Source: Parabacteroides timonensis
GTDB lineage: Bacteria > Bacteroidota > Bacteroidia > Bacteroidales > Tannerellaceae
Direction: 5' to 3'
DNA length: 64,000 bases
NCBI RefSeq assembly: GCF_900128505.1
Contig: NZ_LT669941.1
Coordinates: forward strand, 1,424,048-1,488,047
The notes below the pieces were generated by a model that had not been told where the DNA came from, did not search any database, and was given only the letters and a program-made list of their open reading frames with translations. How positions within the stretch are numbered: position 1 is the first letter of the stretch; each line of letters starts with the position of its first letter. Position numbers and translations under genes: made by a program. Below, in pieces: positions 51,645 through 62,000 of this stretch.

Positions 51645-53918
51645 TCAGTCAGAAAGGGAAAAAGGACGATCCTGCTCCGATATTCCGCGGCCGACAGCCG
51701 GAGTATCGCCCATTTGGTAACGGATAGTTCCTCCCTTCATCAAATCGTCATACAAAAGATAGTTTTTGGTGAAAGGTTGTCCATTGAATGAAGCAGACTG
51801 TATATAAACATTTTCAGCACTATTATTGACGGCCTCGATGACCAACTTCTTACCATTCTCCAACTGTATCGTCATTTTTGGAAAGACAGGGCTTCCTATC
51901 ACATATTCCGTAGTGCCCGGACAAACGGAATACAGTCCCATAGCACTGATCACATACCAGGAAGATGTTTGCCCCTGATCTTCATCACCCGGATAACCAT
52001 CAGGGGTCGAACTGTATAACTCGTCCATGACCTTACGAGCCCATTTCTGGGTCTTCCAGGGTTCTCCGGCATAATTATAGAGATAGATCATGTGTTGGAT
52101 CGGTTGGTTACCGTGTGCATATTGCCCCATATTGATCATTTCCATTTCTGCCATCTCATGAATAACACGATTATAAGTACCCACCTTAAATGTATTCGGT
52201 ACCGAAAAGACGGAATCCAGTTTAGCGACAAACGCTTTATCGCCACCGAGCAAACCGATAAGTCCTTTCACATCGTGGAACACCGACCACACATAATGCC
52301 AGGCACACCCTTCGGTAAACGGGCCACCCCATTCAGTCGGATCAAAATCGGGCAACCAGTTGCCATCCTTTTGTCTTCCACGCATAAACCCGACAGAAGG
52401 ATCGAATACATTGCGGTAATTATATATTTGCTTTTTGAACAGTTCTTCATAAAAGGGTTGTCTGGTCATCTTTGCGAACTGCATGGCACACCAATCGTCG
52501 TAACAATATTCCAACGTTTTGGCTGTCGCTTCACGACAATCCGGATAAGGAACGTATCCATAGATAAAATAATCTTTCCAACCGTCACGTCCGTTGGCCG
52601 GGCCACCCGGTCCTTTGTTCGTTACTTCATGAAACATGGCCTCCATTGCATGCTTCGGATCGTACGAACGGAATCCTTTAGCCCACGCATCGGCGATAAG
52701 CGACAAGGCATGGTTTCCTATCATTCCTCCCTGATGGCCGGGGAATGACCAAGAAGGTAACCACCCGCTCTGATCGTAAGCGGTAATCAGGCTGGTTATA
52801 TAATTATTATGGAATTCCGGATGCAGAATAGCATTCAACGGGAACTGGGCACGGAAGGTATCCCAGAAACCATTGTCGGTATACATCCGTCCTTTATGTA
52901 TTTTTCCATCATACGGGCTATAATAGACCGGTTCCCCATTGGCATCATGCTCATAGAATTTGCGTGGGAAAAGCATGGAACGGAAAAAACAGGAATAGAA
53001 CGTTGCCTTTTGCTCTTCCGTACCTCCTTCCACCTTTACTTTATTCAGCTGTTTGTTCCATGCTTTTTTAGCCGCCTCGCAGGTCTGTTCCAATGACTTC
53101 GACGAGCCCAATTCTTGTTGAAGTGTCAGTTCAGCCTGTTCATAACTAATATATGAAGAGGCTATCTTGGCCTGAACTTTCGATCCTTTTTTAAACTGGA
53201 TATAAGCACCTACATATCGGTCTTCTGCTTCCATATTTCCGGAAGAGATCGAACCGTCGTCACCGCTCCATGTCCCATACGAAACAAAAGGTTTATCGAA
53301 TTCGATAACAAAGTAATTTGCAAAACCGTCCGGTACGCTATGGTTTGCATTTTTGTTATAGCCGATTATCTTACGCTCTTCCGGAATAATCTGAACACGG
53401 CTTCCTCCATTATTCGCATCAACCACTACATACGAATCACCTGTCCCCGGAAATGCAAACCGCATATGGACACCTCTTTCCGTCGGGGACATTTCGGTCG
53501 TGATCTTATTCTCAAAGGTTACTTTATAATAATGTGGACGGGCAATCTCATTTTTGTGACTGAACTTAGCAGCTCTCTTGTATTGGTCGACTTCCAGCTT
53601 TCCACTCACAGGCATCAGAGAGAAAGCCGCATAATCCCGGGTCCATGAGCTACATTGGTGGGTTTGCCTGAACCCGCGAATGGAGTCTTTAAAATGTTGG
53701 TAGATCCATCCGTCACGATTAGGCCCAGTTTGGGGTGTCCAGAAATTCATACCCCAGGGTAAGGCAGTAGTCGGATAAGTATTTCCCCGGGTCAGTTCAT
53801 GTTTTGAATTGGTGCCTTGCAAAGTATTCACATAATGTGTCAGATCAGGATCCTGGGCAGAAAGTTCCATACTTGTACCGACAATAAGGCATAAAGAAAA
53901 AAGAATATGTTTCATCAT
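51645..53918 (-). CDS. GH92 alpha-mannosidase, secreted
   Basis: A 757-residue protein with a Sec signal (SMELSAQDP, near residue 23). It shares NTYPTTALPWGMNFWTPQTG, the acid motif FTEGCAWHYVWSVFHD, HGNQPIQHMIYLYNYAGEPW and base motif YPGDEDQGQTSSWYVISA with the 49130 copy, so the two are close paralogues. ATG at 53918 is chosen (two Met in tandem). It follows the TIM-barrel gene across a hairpin (53943-53979). Three GH92 genes in a row argue for stepwise removal of differently linked mannoses. Confidence 0.95.
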   Translation of the reverse strand: MMKHILFSLCLIVGTSMELSAQDPDLTHYVNTLQGTNSKHELTRGNTYPTTALPWGMNFWTPQTGPNRDGWIYQHFKDSIRGFRQTHQCSSWTRDYAAFSLMPVSGKLEVDQYKRAAKFSHKNEIARPHYYKVTFENKITTEMSPTERGVHMRFAFPGTGDSYVVVDANNGGSRVQIIPEERKIIGYNKNANHSVPDGFANYFVIEFDKPFVSYGTWSGDDGSISSGNMEAEDRYVGAYIQFKKGSKVQAKIASSYISYEQAELTLQQELGSSKSLEQTCEAAKKAWNKQLNKVKVEGGTEEQKATFYSCFFRSMLFPRKFYEHDANGEPVYYSPYDGKIHKGRMYTDNGFWDTFRAQFPLNAILHPEFHNNYITSLITAYDQSGWLPSWSFPGHQGGMIGNHALSLIADAWAKGFRSYDPKHAMEAMFHEVTNKGPGGPANGRDGWKDYFIYGYVPYPDCREATAKTLEYCYDDWCAMQFAKMTRQPFYEELFKKQIYNYRNVFDPSVGFMRGRQKDGNWLPDFDPTEWGGPFTEGCAWHYVWSVFHDVKGLIGLLGGDKAFVAKLDSVFSVPNTFKVGTYNRVIHEMAEMEMINMGQYAHGNQPIQHMIYLYNYAGEPWKTQKWARKVMDELYSSTPDGYPGDEDQGQTSSWYVISAMGLYSVCPGTTEYVIGSPVFPKMTIQLENGKKLVIEAVNNSAENVYIQSASFNGQPFTKNYLLYDDLMKGGTIRYQMGDTPAVGRGISEQDRPFSLSD

Positions 53919-53942
53919 GTTATAATATTTAAAAGTAAAAAG

Positions 53943-53979
53943 CGAGGATATCACAAAATGAATATTTGCAATATCCTCG
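53943..53979 (-). terminator. Intra-operon hairpin before the first GH92
   Basis: A 9-bp stem (CGAGGATAT/ATATCCTCG) with a 19-nt loop, followed on the minus strand by CTTTTTACTTTT. It may be a partial terminator or an mRNA-stability element between enzyme genes. Confidence 0.6.
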
Positions 53980-54015
53980 TCGTTTTTAATCCAGCCTAAA
54001 TTATTCAGGACTATA

Positions 54016-56247
54016 TTACCAACCTATAGATATGGCGATACCTTCCGGATCATTATCAAAAGTCAGAAAACAGGTTTTGCTCGTTTCGTCCCAGTTATAG
54101 GCGACATTGGCGGCTTCCTTTCCCGTAACTCCCGAAACCGTTATCTTTTCAGGCTTCTGCGGTAATAAGACACGCATCACATTCGTTGTGTTGATCGGGC
54201 TTTTAGCGACAAACGAATAAACATTTTTGTTTACTTTTTCATCATACACACGTGCTGCACCGCATAATACCTGTGGCTTACTTTGATCTTCTACCCGGTC
54301 TATATTTACCAAATAGGCTTGTTCACCCGGTTTTACTACTTTTTCACTCAGGACAGGCAATTCTGGATCAAACAAATCAATCAGTCTACCTTTTACGACA
54401 TACGGTTCATTGCTAATCATGCCTTCATCCAGTACGGCTATTAAATCGTAAAAACCTCTTTCCAAGCTGAAGCTGTTCTTGAACTGAAGATTTCCGGCAT
54501 TTGCTTTTTCTTCATACAAACGTTTTACCGTAGCCACATACTCTTTGTCGGCATCTGCTTTCAAGACAAACTCTTTCGGGTCCTGGCGGATAACGTAAAC
54601 CGTTCCTTTGCCATAAGTATATTCACCCTCTTTGGCCTCTTTATCTATTCCCATCAAACCAAACAGGTGCTGAGAGGGTGTTTTATACTTTTCCGCATCC
54701 TGGTTCCACCATTCCTGTACCGACTGGAAAGGGTCCGTATCGCGTGTACTGTATACCAATACTCCTCCGTTTTTAACCCATTCGGCAATATACTTATGTG
54801 TTTCCTTTTCCAGAGGTTTCATATTGGAATAAGTCATCAACAATACTTTCGTATTTTTCCAGGTTTCCGGATAAGACACATTCTCGAGATGCAACAGATG
54901 TACAGGAACTCCCCGTTTCAGGAAAGGCAGAGCCTGACCGTAAAAATTGGATAACTGCGGATCGTCATAACCAGCAACCGGCTGGGGTGCCCGCTGGAAC
55001 ATTAACGAGTTGGCCATCAAGACACTGATACCGGAAGAACCAGATACCTTATTGTCGGATAAAGGCATATTATTCAGTGAATTGATCATAACCTGCATCT
55101 GGGTGGAGTAGAAACGCGGGATGCGTGCTTTCTCTTCACTGTTGGCACTTTTGCGATATAATCCTTCATAAATACGGTCCGGCCAGGGCATTACTTCGTA
55201 GTTATTATTGTTCGGGTACAATAGCTTGGCTGTAAAGGTTGCCTGATAATTCTTCTTATAGTCTGCCCAGTCGCGAGGCCAGTCTTCAATCGGGTCGGTC
55301 AGGAAAAAGACCTTACGTCCGGTCGGGGCTGTCATCGATTCCATACAACCGTATTCCAGGAAGGCGGTTTCGAATACGCGTTCTTTAGCAACACCGTTGA
55401 AATAGTTAGGTTCGCGGGATGTCCCCGTCCATACCTGGGCGATATATCCATCCACACAAGGCAGAGAGGCCAGGCTTGCTTCCGGACTTACGATCTGCCA
55501 CTGGGAATAGTTCACCAGCGAATGGGTAGGTACATAACAGCGCACATCCATTCCTTTGCTTTTTCCATATTCTTTCGCATAGGTGAAACATTCGTTCAAT
55601 GCACGGTAATACAGGTGATATTTCAGTTTGTTGGAAAGATATGTATTCTCTGCCGATTCATGTTGCGAACGCCAGTCGAAACCATAATACTCTTTCCATT
55701 CCCTTTTGAAAGCTTCACTATAACCGCCACGAGCCCAGAATTCAGGTTCTTCCAGGTAAATGGCATCGATACCGGCATCGATCACCCGTTTAATATGTCG
55801 TTCCTGCATATATTTGATGAAGTTCATAGACGGAACGATGTAAGGTACCATATGCCCATGCCAGATCGTATCTCCCTTCATGGTTACCTGTCCTTCGTCC
55901 AGATGCCACTTGCCATCCCATTCTCCGGTAAAATAATCTTTATACTCTCCCCAGGCTATACCTGTCATAAAATGAGCGATATAACCTTTATCACGCCAGC
56001 TCTGCACACGTTGTTCAAAAGTCAATCCCGAACGTTTTTCCGAAGGATTACCTCCTACCCCATATACGATAGCGACATCCGCCCGTACATCGGTAGTCGG
56101 TTTCCAGGGTTGTCCGGTTTGAAAAGCTGTTTTCTCCCGTCTTTCGGGTTGATCGGTATTAGTCGTTTTCGGAGCTAACTGACAAGCTATTGCCAAGGAG
56201 GAAAACACAACAAATCCACTTAATAGCACTTTTACATTTGTCTTCAT
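54016..56247 (-). CDS. Predicted TIM-barrel glycoside hydrolase, GH42/GH164-like plan, lipoprotein
   Basis: A 743-residue lipoprotein (SLAIAC, Cys22); ATG at 56247 is chosen since the longer frame begins at TTG. It has a barrel-like first half with acid-rich motifs AIYLEEPEFWARGGYSEAFK and AFLEYGCMESMTAP about 135 residues apart, a spacing suitable for acid/base and nucleophile. A Rossmann-like part follows (KVLLMTYSNMKPLEK, EWVKNGGVLVYSTRDTDPF), as in the trimerisation domain of GH42-type enzymes, then a beta domain. GH164 beta-mannosidases of Bacteroides have this plan, and a beta-mannosidase would complete an N-glycan pathway. I cannot prove family membership by eye. Confidence 0.65.
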   Translation of the reverse strand: MKTNVKVLLSGFVVFSSLAIACQLAPKTTNTDQPERREKTAFQTGQPWKPTTDVRADVAIVYGVGGNPSEKRSGLTFEQRVQSWRDKGYIAHFMTGIAWGEYKDYFTGEWDGKWHLDEGQVTMKGDTIWHGHMVPYIVPSMNFIKYMQERHIKRVIDAGIDAIYLEEPEFWARGGYSEAFKREWKEYYGFDWRSQHESAENTYLSNKLKYHLYYRALNECFTYAKEYGKSKGMDVRCYVPTHSLVNYSQWQIVSPEASLASLPCVDGYIAQVWTGTSREPNYFNGVAKERVFETAFLEYGCMESMTAPTGRKVFFLTDPIEDWPRDWADYKKNYQATFTAKLLYPNNNNYEVMPWPDRIYEGLYRKSANSEEKARIPRFYSTQMQVMINSLNNMPLSDNKVSGSSGISVLMANSLMFQRAPQPVAGYDDPQLSNFYGQALPFLKRGVPVHLLHLENVSYPETWKNTKVLLMTYSNMKPLEKETHKYIAEWVKNGGVLVYSTRDTDPFQSVQEWWNQDAEKYKTPSQHLFGLMGIDKEAKEGEYTYGKGTVYVIRQDPKEFVLKADADKEYVATVKRLYEEKANAGNLQFKNSFSLERGFYDLIAVLDEGMISNEPYVVKGRLIDLFDPELPVLSEKVVKPGEQAYLVNIDRVEDQSKPQVLCGAARVYDEKVNKNVYSFVAKSPINTTNVMRVLLPQKPEKITVSGVTGKEAANVAYNWDETSKTCFLTFDNDPEGIAISIGW

Positions 56248-56271
56248 ATTATTATATTTAAAAGATAACAA

Positions 56272-56318
56272 GGGGCATTTTAAGGTATGAAAGTAAAGGC
56301 GTATCCTTAAAATGCCCC
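56272..56318 (-). terminator. Intra-operon hairpin before the TIM-barrel gene
   Basis: A perfect 14-bp stem (GGGGCATTTTAAGG and complement) with a 19-nt loop, followed by TTGTTATCTTTTAAATAT before the ATG. Loop size and leader resemble the hairpin at 53943-53979. Confidence 0.6.
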
Positions 56319-56351
56319 ATAAAAATAGATATTTAGCCTTACTTAGGCAAA

Positions 56352-57110
56352 CTAAGGAAGCTTAATTTCTTTCACTTCCGTGTAATTATAACGTTTCGCA
56401 CCGGCAATATCCTTATCGATACGGGCACCAACACGAATATACCAGGTACGACCGGTCGGTAGTTCGCCGGTAGTTGTCAGTGTAACTGTTTTGCCAATCA
56501 TATCACTTACATCATCACCGGTCAGATGCTGATCATAGCGGTCATCGTAATTGTTATTACCTACATACGGACTAGAACCATTGATAAATAAGCATACATC
56601 TGATAAATCCTGCTGATAATCCGGGTTACTTGTACCACGTGTGATCTTCACCTGTACACTGATACTATTCCCATTAATTACAGGTTCTCCTACATATTCT
56701 ACCCGCAGGAATGGATCAACTTCAAAATTTAAAGTAACCGTTCCTTTTATGTCCATTGTAACGCTTTCATCCGAGGTTACCTGTCCGTTACTATCGGTTA
56801 TTACCAACGGGACAAATGCTCCCTGAGGTTCTATATTGTAGTTACCTTTAAATATTTTAGTATTGGTAAATGTACCATCCTGCTTCACATAGAAATAATA
56901 CGGAGTCGGATTATCGCTCCAACTATATTCCAACAGTTTCATTCTGACACCATTTTCAGCGACTTCTGTCTGGAAAGGTTGCTGTGTATCCTTGTCGATT
57001 ATCGCTCCCTGCAATGTCTCTTCCGGTTCATCGTAATTGTCAAATTTCTGACAAGATGTTCCACCTAAAATGGACAAACCGGCAATGAATAAATAAATTA
57101 TTTTTTTCAT
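56352..57110 (-). CDS. DUF3823 surface glycan-binding lipoprotein
   Basis: A 252-residue lipoprotein (LGGTSC, about Cys20). It has the DUF3823 plan: TLQGAIIDKDTQQPFQTEVA, then LKGxY-type FKGNYNIEPQGAFVPLV, followed by a second beta domain (VRVEYVG-like segment, SVQVKITRGT). It occupies the position after SusD where a surface glycan-binding protein is expected, 19 bp after it. The ligand is presumably the mannose-containing glycan of the locus. Confidence 0.85.
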   Translation of the reverse strand: MKKIIYLFIAGLSILGGTSCQKFDNYDEPEETLQGAIIDKDTQQPFQTEVAENGVRMKLLEYSWSDNPTPYYFYVKQDGTFTNTKIFKGNYNIEPQGAFVPLVITDSNGQVTSDESVTMDIKGTVTLNFEVDPFLRVEYVGEPVINGNSISVQVKITRGTSNPDYQQDLSDVCLFINGSSPYVGNNNYDDRYDQHLTGDDVSDMIGKTVTLTTTGELPTGRTWYIRVGARIDKDIAGAKRYNYTEVKEIKLP

Positions 57111-57129
57111 GTTCTTCCTCTTCTTAAGA

Positions 57130-59037
57130 TTAATAACCTTGATTCTGTACAATTCCGTCACTATTGATTACATCTGTCGGAATCTCTACATAATACCAGC
57201 GAGTATCAAATGTGTAACGACGGTTTTCTTCATCATAACGAGCATCGAAAAACCATTTGTCTGCTTTGTCTGCATAGAAAGGCATCAGGACACGGTACAT
57301 CTTGTTGTTCTGTTCCTTATCCAGGATTCTCCAACGTTTCTGGTCCCACCAAGTCTTATTCTCAAAGCCAAGTTCCTTACGTCTTTCCGTACGGATAACA
57401 TCCTTTGTCAATTCTGCCGTACCGGTAAGTAAAGTGGCACCGGCACGTTCACGGATCTCATTGATACAATTATATGCATCGCTCAGATAATTTCCGTCCT
57501 GTCCGGCTTCCGTCAATTCAAAAGCAGCCTCAGCACGATTCAATAAGACTTCTGCATAACGCAGTTCGATCCATGACTGCTCGGATCTGTTTTCAACAAC
57601 CAAAGAGGCTTCCATATCAGGATTCAAATATTTTCTGACAGAAAAACCAGAGATTGCACAAGCACCATCTCCATAAAAACGTCCGCTAAGTCCTGCTGGA
57701 TTCATCTTTTCTCCATTAGACAACTGGTATGCCGTCTGATTGTTACTTGAACTTGTTACAATCAGATCCTTACATTCACTTGACTCATATTTCGGAAGAG
57801 TTCCTTCTGCTATCAATGGACTGATACCTCCGGATGTTTCACCGATATATATACCACGCCAGATATCAACCGATTCGCCTTTAAATTCATCACCCGGCAA
57901 AATTACAGTTGCACGTAAACGTGGCTCTGCATCAGCAAAAAAGTCTGTCAGATTATCATATAATTGATATTTATTACCTTCCATTGTCTTTATCTTGCCG
58001 TTCTCATCTTTCGGGAATCCTTCGAACATTTCAACAAACTCGAGAGTCGGGCAAATATAAGAGGAATAACCTCCCACCATAAACTGGCGAGGAATAGCAT
58101 AACAATCGTATCCATGAACCGAATTAGGATAAGAATACTGACGGATCAAAATATTCTCCGAACTGTTATCCTTGAAAAACATATTTACAAAATTCTCATA
58201 TTGCGCAGTCTTGTCATCCGCTTTCCAATCATCCTTATATAAGGAAAAATGACCTTCCAGCAATTTAGAGGCATCGTATGCTTCCTTAAAATACTCCGTT
58301 GCTTTTTCAGCCGGAATACCGCACAAACGATTTCCGCTGTTATCGATCAGGGAGATTTCATTGTATTTAGCAATAGAACCGGCAAATAACATGGCTCTCG
58401 ACTTAAGAGCTGCTGCTGCATATTTCGTTGCACGGCTGAGCTGATTCGTTTCCGGTAACAGGTTGTAGGCTTCATCCAAATCTTCTTTTATCTGCTGGTA
58501 AACAGCCTCTTCGGAAGAGCGAGGAACTTTCAGTTCTTCTATCGATTGTTCTGGATACTTCAATACTTCATTAACCAGGGGAACGCCTCCATAACGTTTC
58601 ACCAGTGCAAAATAGACAAAAGCACGATTGAATAACATCTCTCCTTTCCATGTATTCATATCAGTTTCCGAGAAATTACCTTCATATTCCGGCAAGGTTT
58701 CAAGGAAATAATTAATATCGCGGAGAGAAGTATATGCATCATTCCAGTATTTTGTATTCTCCGATTGTGCACCACTCTGGTCTCTATTGATAGCTTCGCC
58801 ATCAACGACGCACATGGGAGTCAATGTCCAGAAATTAAATAAGCCACGCTCAGGGGAATAACGGAAATCTTCCATAGGCATACCGCTATATACCCTAGCC
58901 AAATAACTGGTAATACCATTTTCCGAACCAAATACATCTTTATCCTGTACAACATTCATTGGAGGGATATCCAAGTCCATACAAGACGGCATTCCACAAG
59001 CCAATATCAAACCTAATATATATTTTGAGATTTTCAT
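57130..59037 (-). CDS. SusD/RagB-family glycan-binding lipoprotein
   Basis: A 635-residue lipoprotein (GMPSC, Cys19) with the SusD TPR-type helices (AFVYFALVKRYGGVPLVNEV, LELRYAEVLLNRAEAAFEL-type segment) and the C-terminal IRTERRKELGFENKTWWDQKRW. It caps the SusC channel and binds the glycan at the surface. ATG at 59037; gap to susC 14 bp. Confidence 0.95.
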   Translation of the reverse strand: MKISKYILGLILACGMPSCMDLDIPPMNVVQDKDVFGSENGITSYLARVYSGMPMEDFRYSPERGLFNFWTLTPMCVVDGEAINRDQSGAQSENTKYWNDAYTSLRDINYFLETLPEYEGNFSETDMNTWKGEMLFNRAFVYFALVKRYGGVPLVNEVLKYPEQSIEELKVPRSSEEAVYQQIKEDLDEAYNLLPETNQLSRATKYAAAALKSRAMLFAGSIAKYNEISLIDNSGNRLCGIPAEKATEYFKEAYDASKLLEGHFSLYKDDWKADDKTAQYENFVNMFFKDNSSENILIRQYSYPNSVHGYDCYAIPRQFMVGGYSSYICPTLEFVEMFEGFPKDENGKIKTMEGNKYQLYDNLTDFFADAEPRLRATVILPGDEFKGESVDIWRGIYIGETSGGISPLIAEGTLPKYESSECKDLIVTSSSNNQTAYQLSNGEKMNPAGLSGRFYGDGACAISGFSVRKYLNPDMEASLVVENRSEQSWIELRYAEVLLNRAEAAFELTEAGQDGNYLSDAYNCINEIRERAGATLLTGTAELTKDVIRTERRKELGFENKTWWDQKRWRILDKEQNNKMYRVLMPFYADKADKWFFDARYDEENRRYTFDTRWYYVEIPTDVINSDGIVQNQGY

Positions 59038-59051
59038 AATTATCAAATCAA

Positions 59052-62000
59052 TTAAAATTTAACATTTACACCAACAGAGAATGTTCTATTCAAAGGATAT
59101 AAGTTTCCGTAACTGTCGTTACCGGAATGTTCCGGGTCGAATGGTACACCTTTTATTGTAAATAAGTTATAGCCATTGACATACAAACGCAAATTCTTGA
59201 TGCCGCTTTTTCCAATCCATTTCTGAGGGAATGTGTAGCCAAGTTCTGCACTTTTCAAACGTACATAGCTTGAATTGTGAACATTATAAGCTGAATATTC
59301 GTCTGCCAACGTTCCTGTATAAGCATATTCGCCACTTACCCATTCTGTAGAAGGATTATAGGGATCGGCTGTCGGATCAACCGGATGCCATCTGTCCATA
59401 AAGTAATCCAATGCATTTGAATAGTCATTTCCCCACATCGGTTCACGTAATTGTTCGATATAGCGGTTGTATTGCATGGCTGCTCCCTGGAATAACAAGT
59501 TCAGGTCAAAACCTTTCCAATCAGCACCGATATTCAAACTGAAGTTAATCAACGGACGGTTTTCATATCCGATCGGATATTTATCCAAATCAGAAATAAT
59601 ACCATCACCATTCCAGTCCAGATACTTGTAATCACCCGGTAAAGTAGAGTAACCAGCATAGACATTACTATTGGCAATATCTGCATACGAGGTATAACGA
59701 CCACCGTCTCCATATCCCCATACTATATTCTGATAACGCTGATTCGTATTGTTTCTCCAGTTTTCATAAGAGTTGCCTGAAGCACCGCGTTCTATATAAG
59801 TATCTTTGGTACGGACATAAGAAAAGATTCCTTTCAGGTTATATCCGAAATCACCGATCCTGTTATAATGCGATATTTCCAGATCGAAACCTTGTGTAAA
59901 ATCTCCGTTCAAGTTTTCCTGAGGAAGAGACGCACCCACTACGGTTGGCAAACTTGTTGAACGGGTAGCCAATAGTCCGGTACGTGTACGGCTGAAATAA
60001 TCGACAGAAAGTCCTAATAATCTGTTCCATGCATCCAGATCGAATCCGACATCGAATGTCTTGGCGATATACCAAGTTATATTCGTATTTGCAATACCTT
60101 TATTTGCCGTAGAATTTACGTAAGAACCATTAAATACATATCCTCCGGGACGTTTGTTGTAATCGCCACTGGCCGGATAAGTATATCCGGTAATAAACTG
60201 ATAGCTGGAAGCCGAATCATCCCCTAATTTACCATAAGAGGCACGGATCTTGGCATTATTGATAAATGACAACTTTGAATCTTTCCAGAAATCTTCTTCC
60301 GAAATACGCCAGCCGATAGAACCGGAAGGGAAAAATCCCCATTGCGAACCGGTACCGAACATCGAAGAACCGTCATAACGGAAACTAAATTCAGCCAGAT
60401 ATTTTGATTTATAGTCATAACCGAATTTACCTACCAATCCCATGTTTGCTTCCTGATACAGATCGCTATCTCCGGTACTCATATTACCTTCCTGATTATC
60501 TGTATTACCTGCAAACAACTGGTCCAGGTCTAATGCTAATTCGCGTTTAGCGAAAAAGTTATCGCCATCGCGACGTTGTCCTTCCAGCAAAAGTAAACCT
60601 GTTACATTGTGATCTTCATTAAACGTATGATTATAATTCAAAGATACCTGATACAACCAGGATTGTTTGGTATAATGTTCCCGACGGAAGGTGCTCGTTC
60701 CTTCACGTTCACGTGCAATGTATTCGCTGGTCGCATCATCATATTCATACTCGTTGTAGGTTCTCGCATAAATTTTATTATCAGCGATCTGATAATCATA
60801 GCTGAACATACCTTTCATCTGCAGACCTTCAATCCAGGGAACATCGTAAGTTGCCTGTGCCGATGTCTGGAACCATTTATTATTATACTTCTTATAACCA
60901 ACCTGATCTGCATCCATCATGGCAACAGGGTTATCGCCTTCGATCCATCCGTAAAGTAAATAGTCAGGGTTATTATTTGCATAAATCGGCTGTGTGGCCG
61001 GTGAGCGTTGCATGGCACGGATAATCCAGTCGGAATTCTGATACGGCTGATCTTTCTGATCCATGATTCCACTCATATTCAAATCGATAGTCAATCTATC
61101 CGTTATTTTACTGGTTACATTCGAACGAACATTAAAACGGTCATAGTTCAAACTGTTGCTACGTAAAAATGACTCCTGATACAAATAACCGGCACTCATA
61201 TAATAATGAGTTTTTTCGTTACCTCCACGAGCACTTAACGTATGCTGAGTCTGTGGGGCTAGCGGACGCATCACAGCATCGTACCAGTCGGTTCCTTGTT
61301 TCGTCCCGTTACGATATGCTTCTATTTCATCCAGGCTATAAAGTAAAGTTCCCCCATTGACATTATGCATGCTCTTTTCGTTCTTCAAAGTCATCCAGTC
61401 GGCAGCACTTACACTTTTGACAGCACCGGAAGGATTCTGCCAACCTACATTACCTGAATATTCGAGTTCGACGCGTCCTTCTTTACCTTTCTTAGTCGTT
61501 ATCAGAACAACACCATTAGCTGCACGCACACCATAAATAGCCGCAGAAGCATCTTTCAGGACAGACATCGATTCAATATCATTCGGATCCAGACGAGTCA
61601 TATTATCGCGTGGAACTCCATCAATAATAATCAACGGATCACCCATACCACGAATATCGAAGTTATTATTGAATGAACCCGGTTCTGCAGATTTCTGCAT
61701 GACGCGAACACCCGGGATCTTTCCTGTCAGCATATTCTGGGCATTTTCATTTTTGGTGGTAATGATCTCGTCGCTCTGGATAGCAGAAACAGCACCGGTC
61801 AAGGTTACTTTCTTTTGTGTACCATAACCGACAACGACAACTTCGTCCAACTTCTGCGTATCTTCCAGCAGCAGAATATCAAAAGACGATTTATTACCTA
61901 CCGGAATCTCCTGTGCCAAATAACCGATATATGAAATCTGAATAACAGCATTAGCCGGAACATTCTGGAGTATAAAGTTTCCGTCGATATCTGTTATCAC

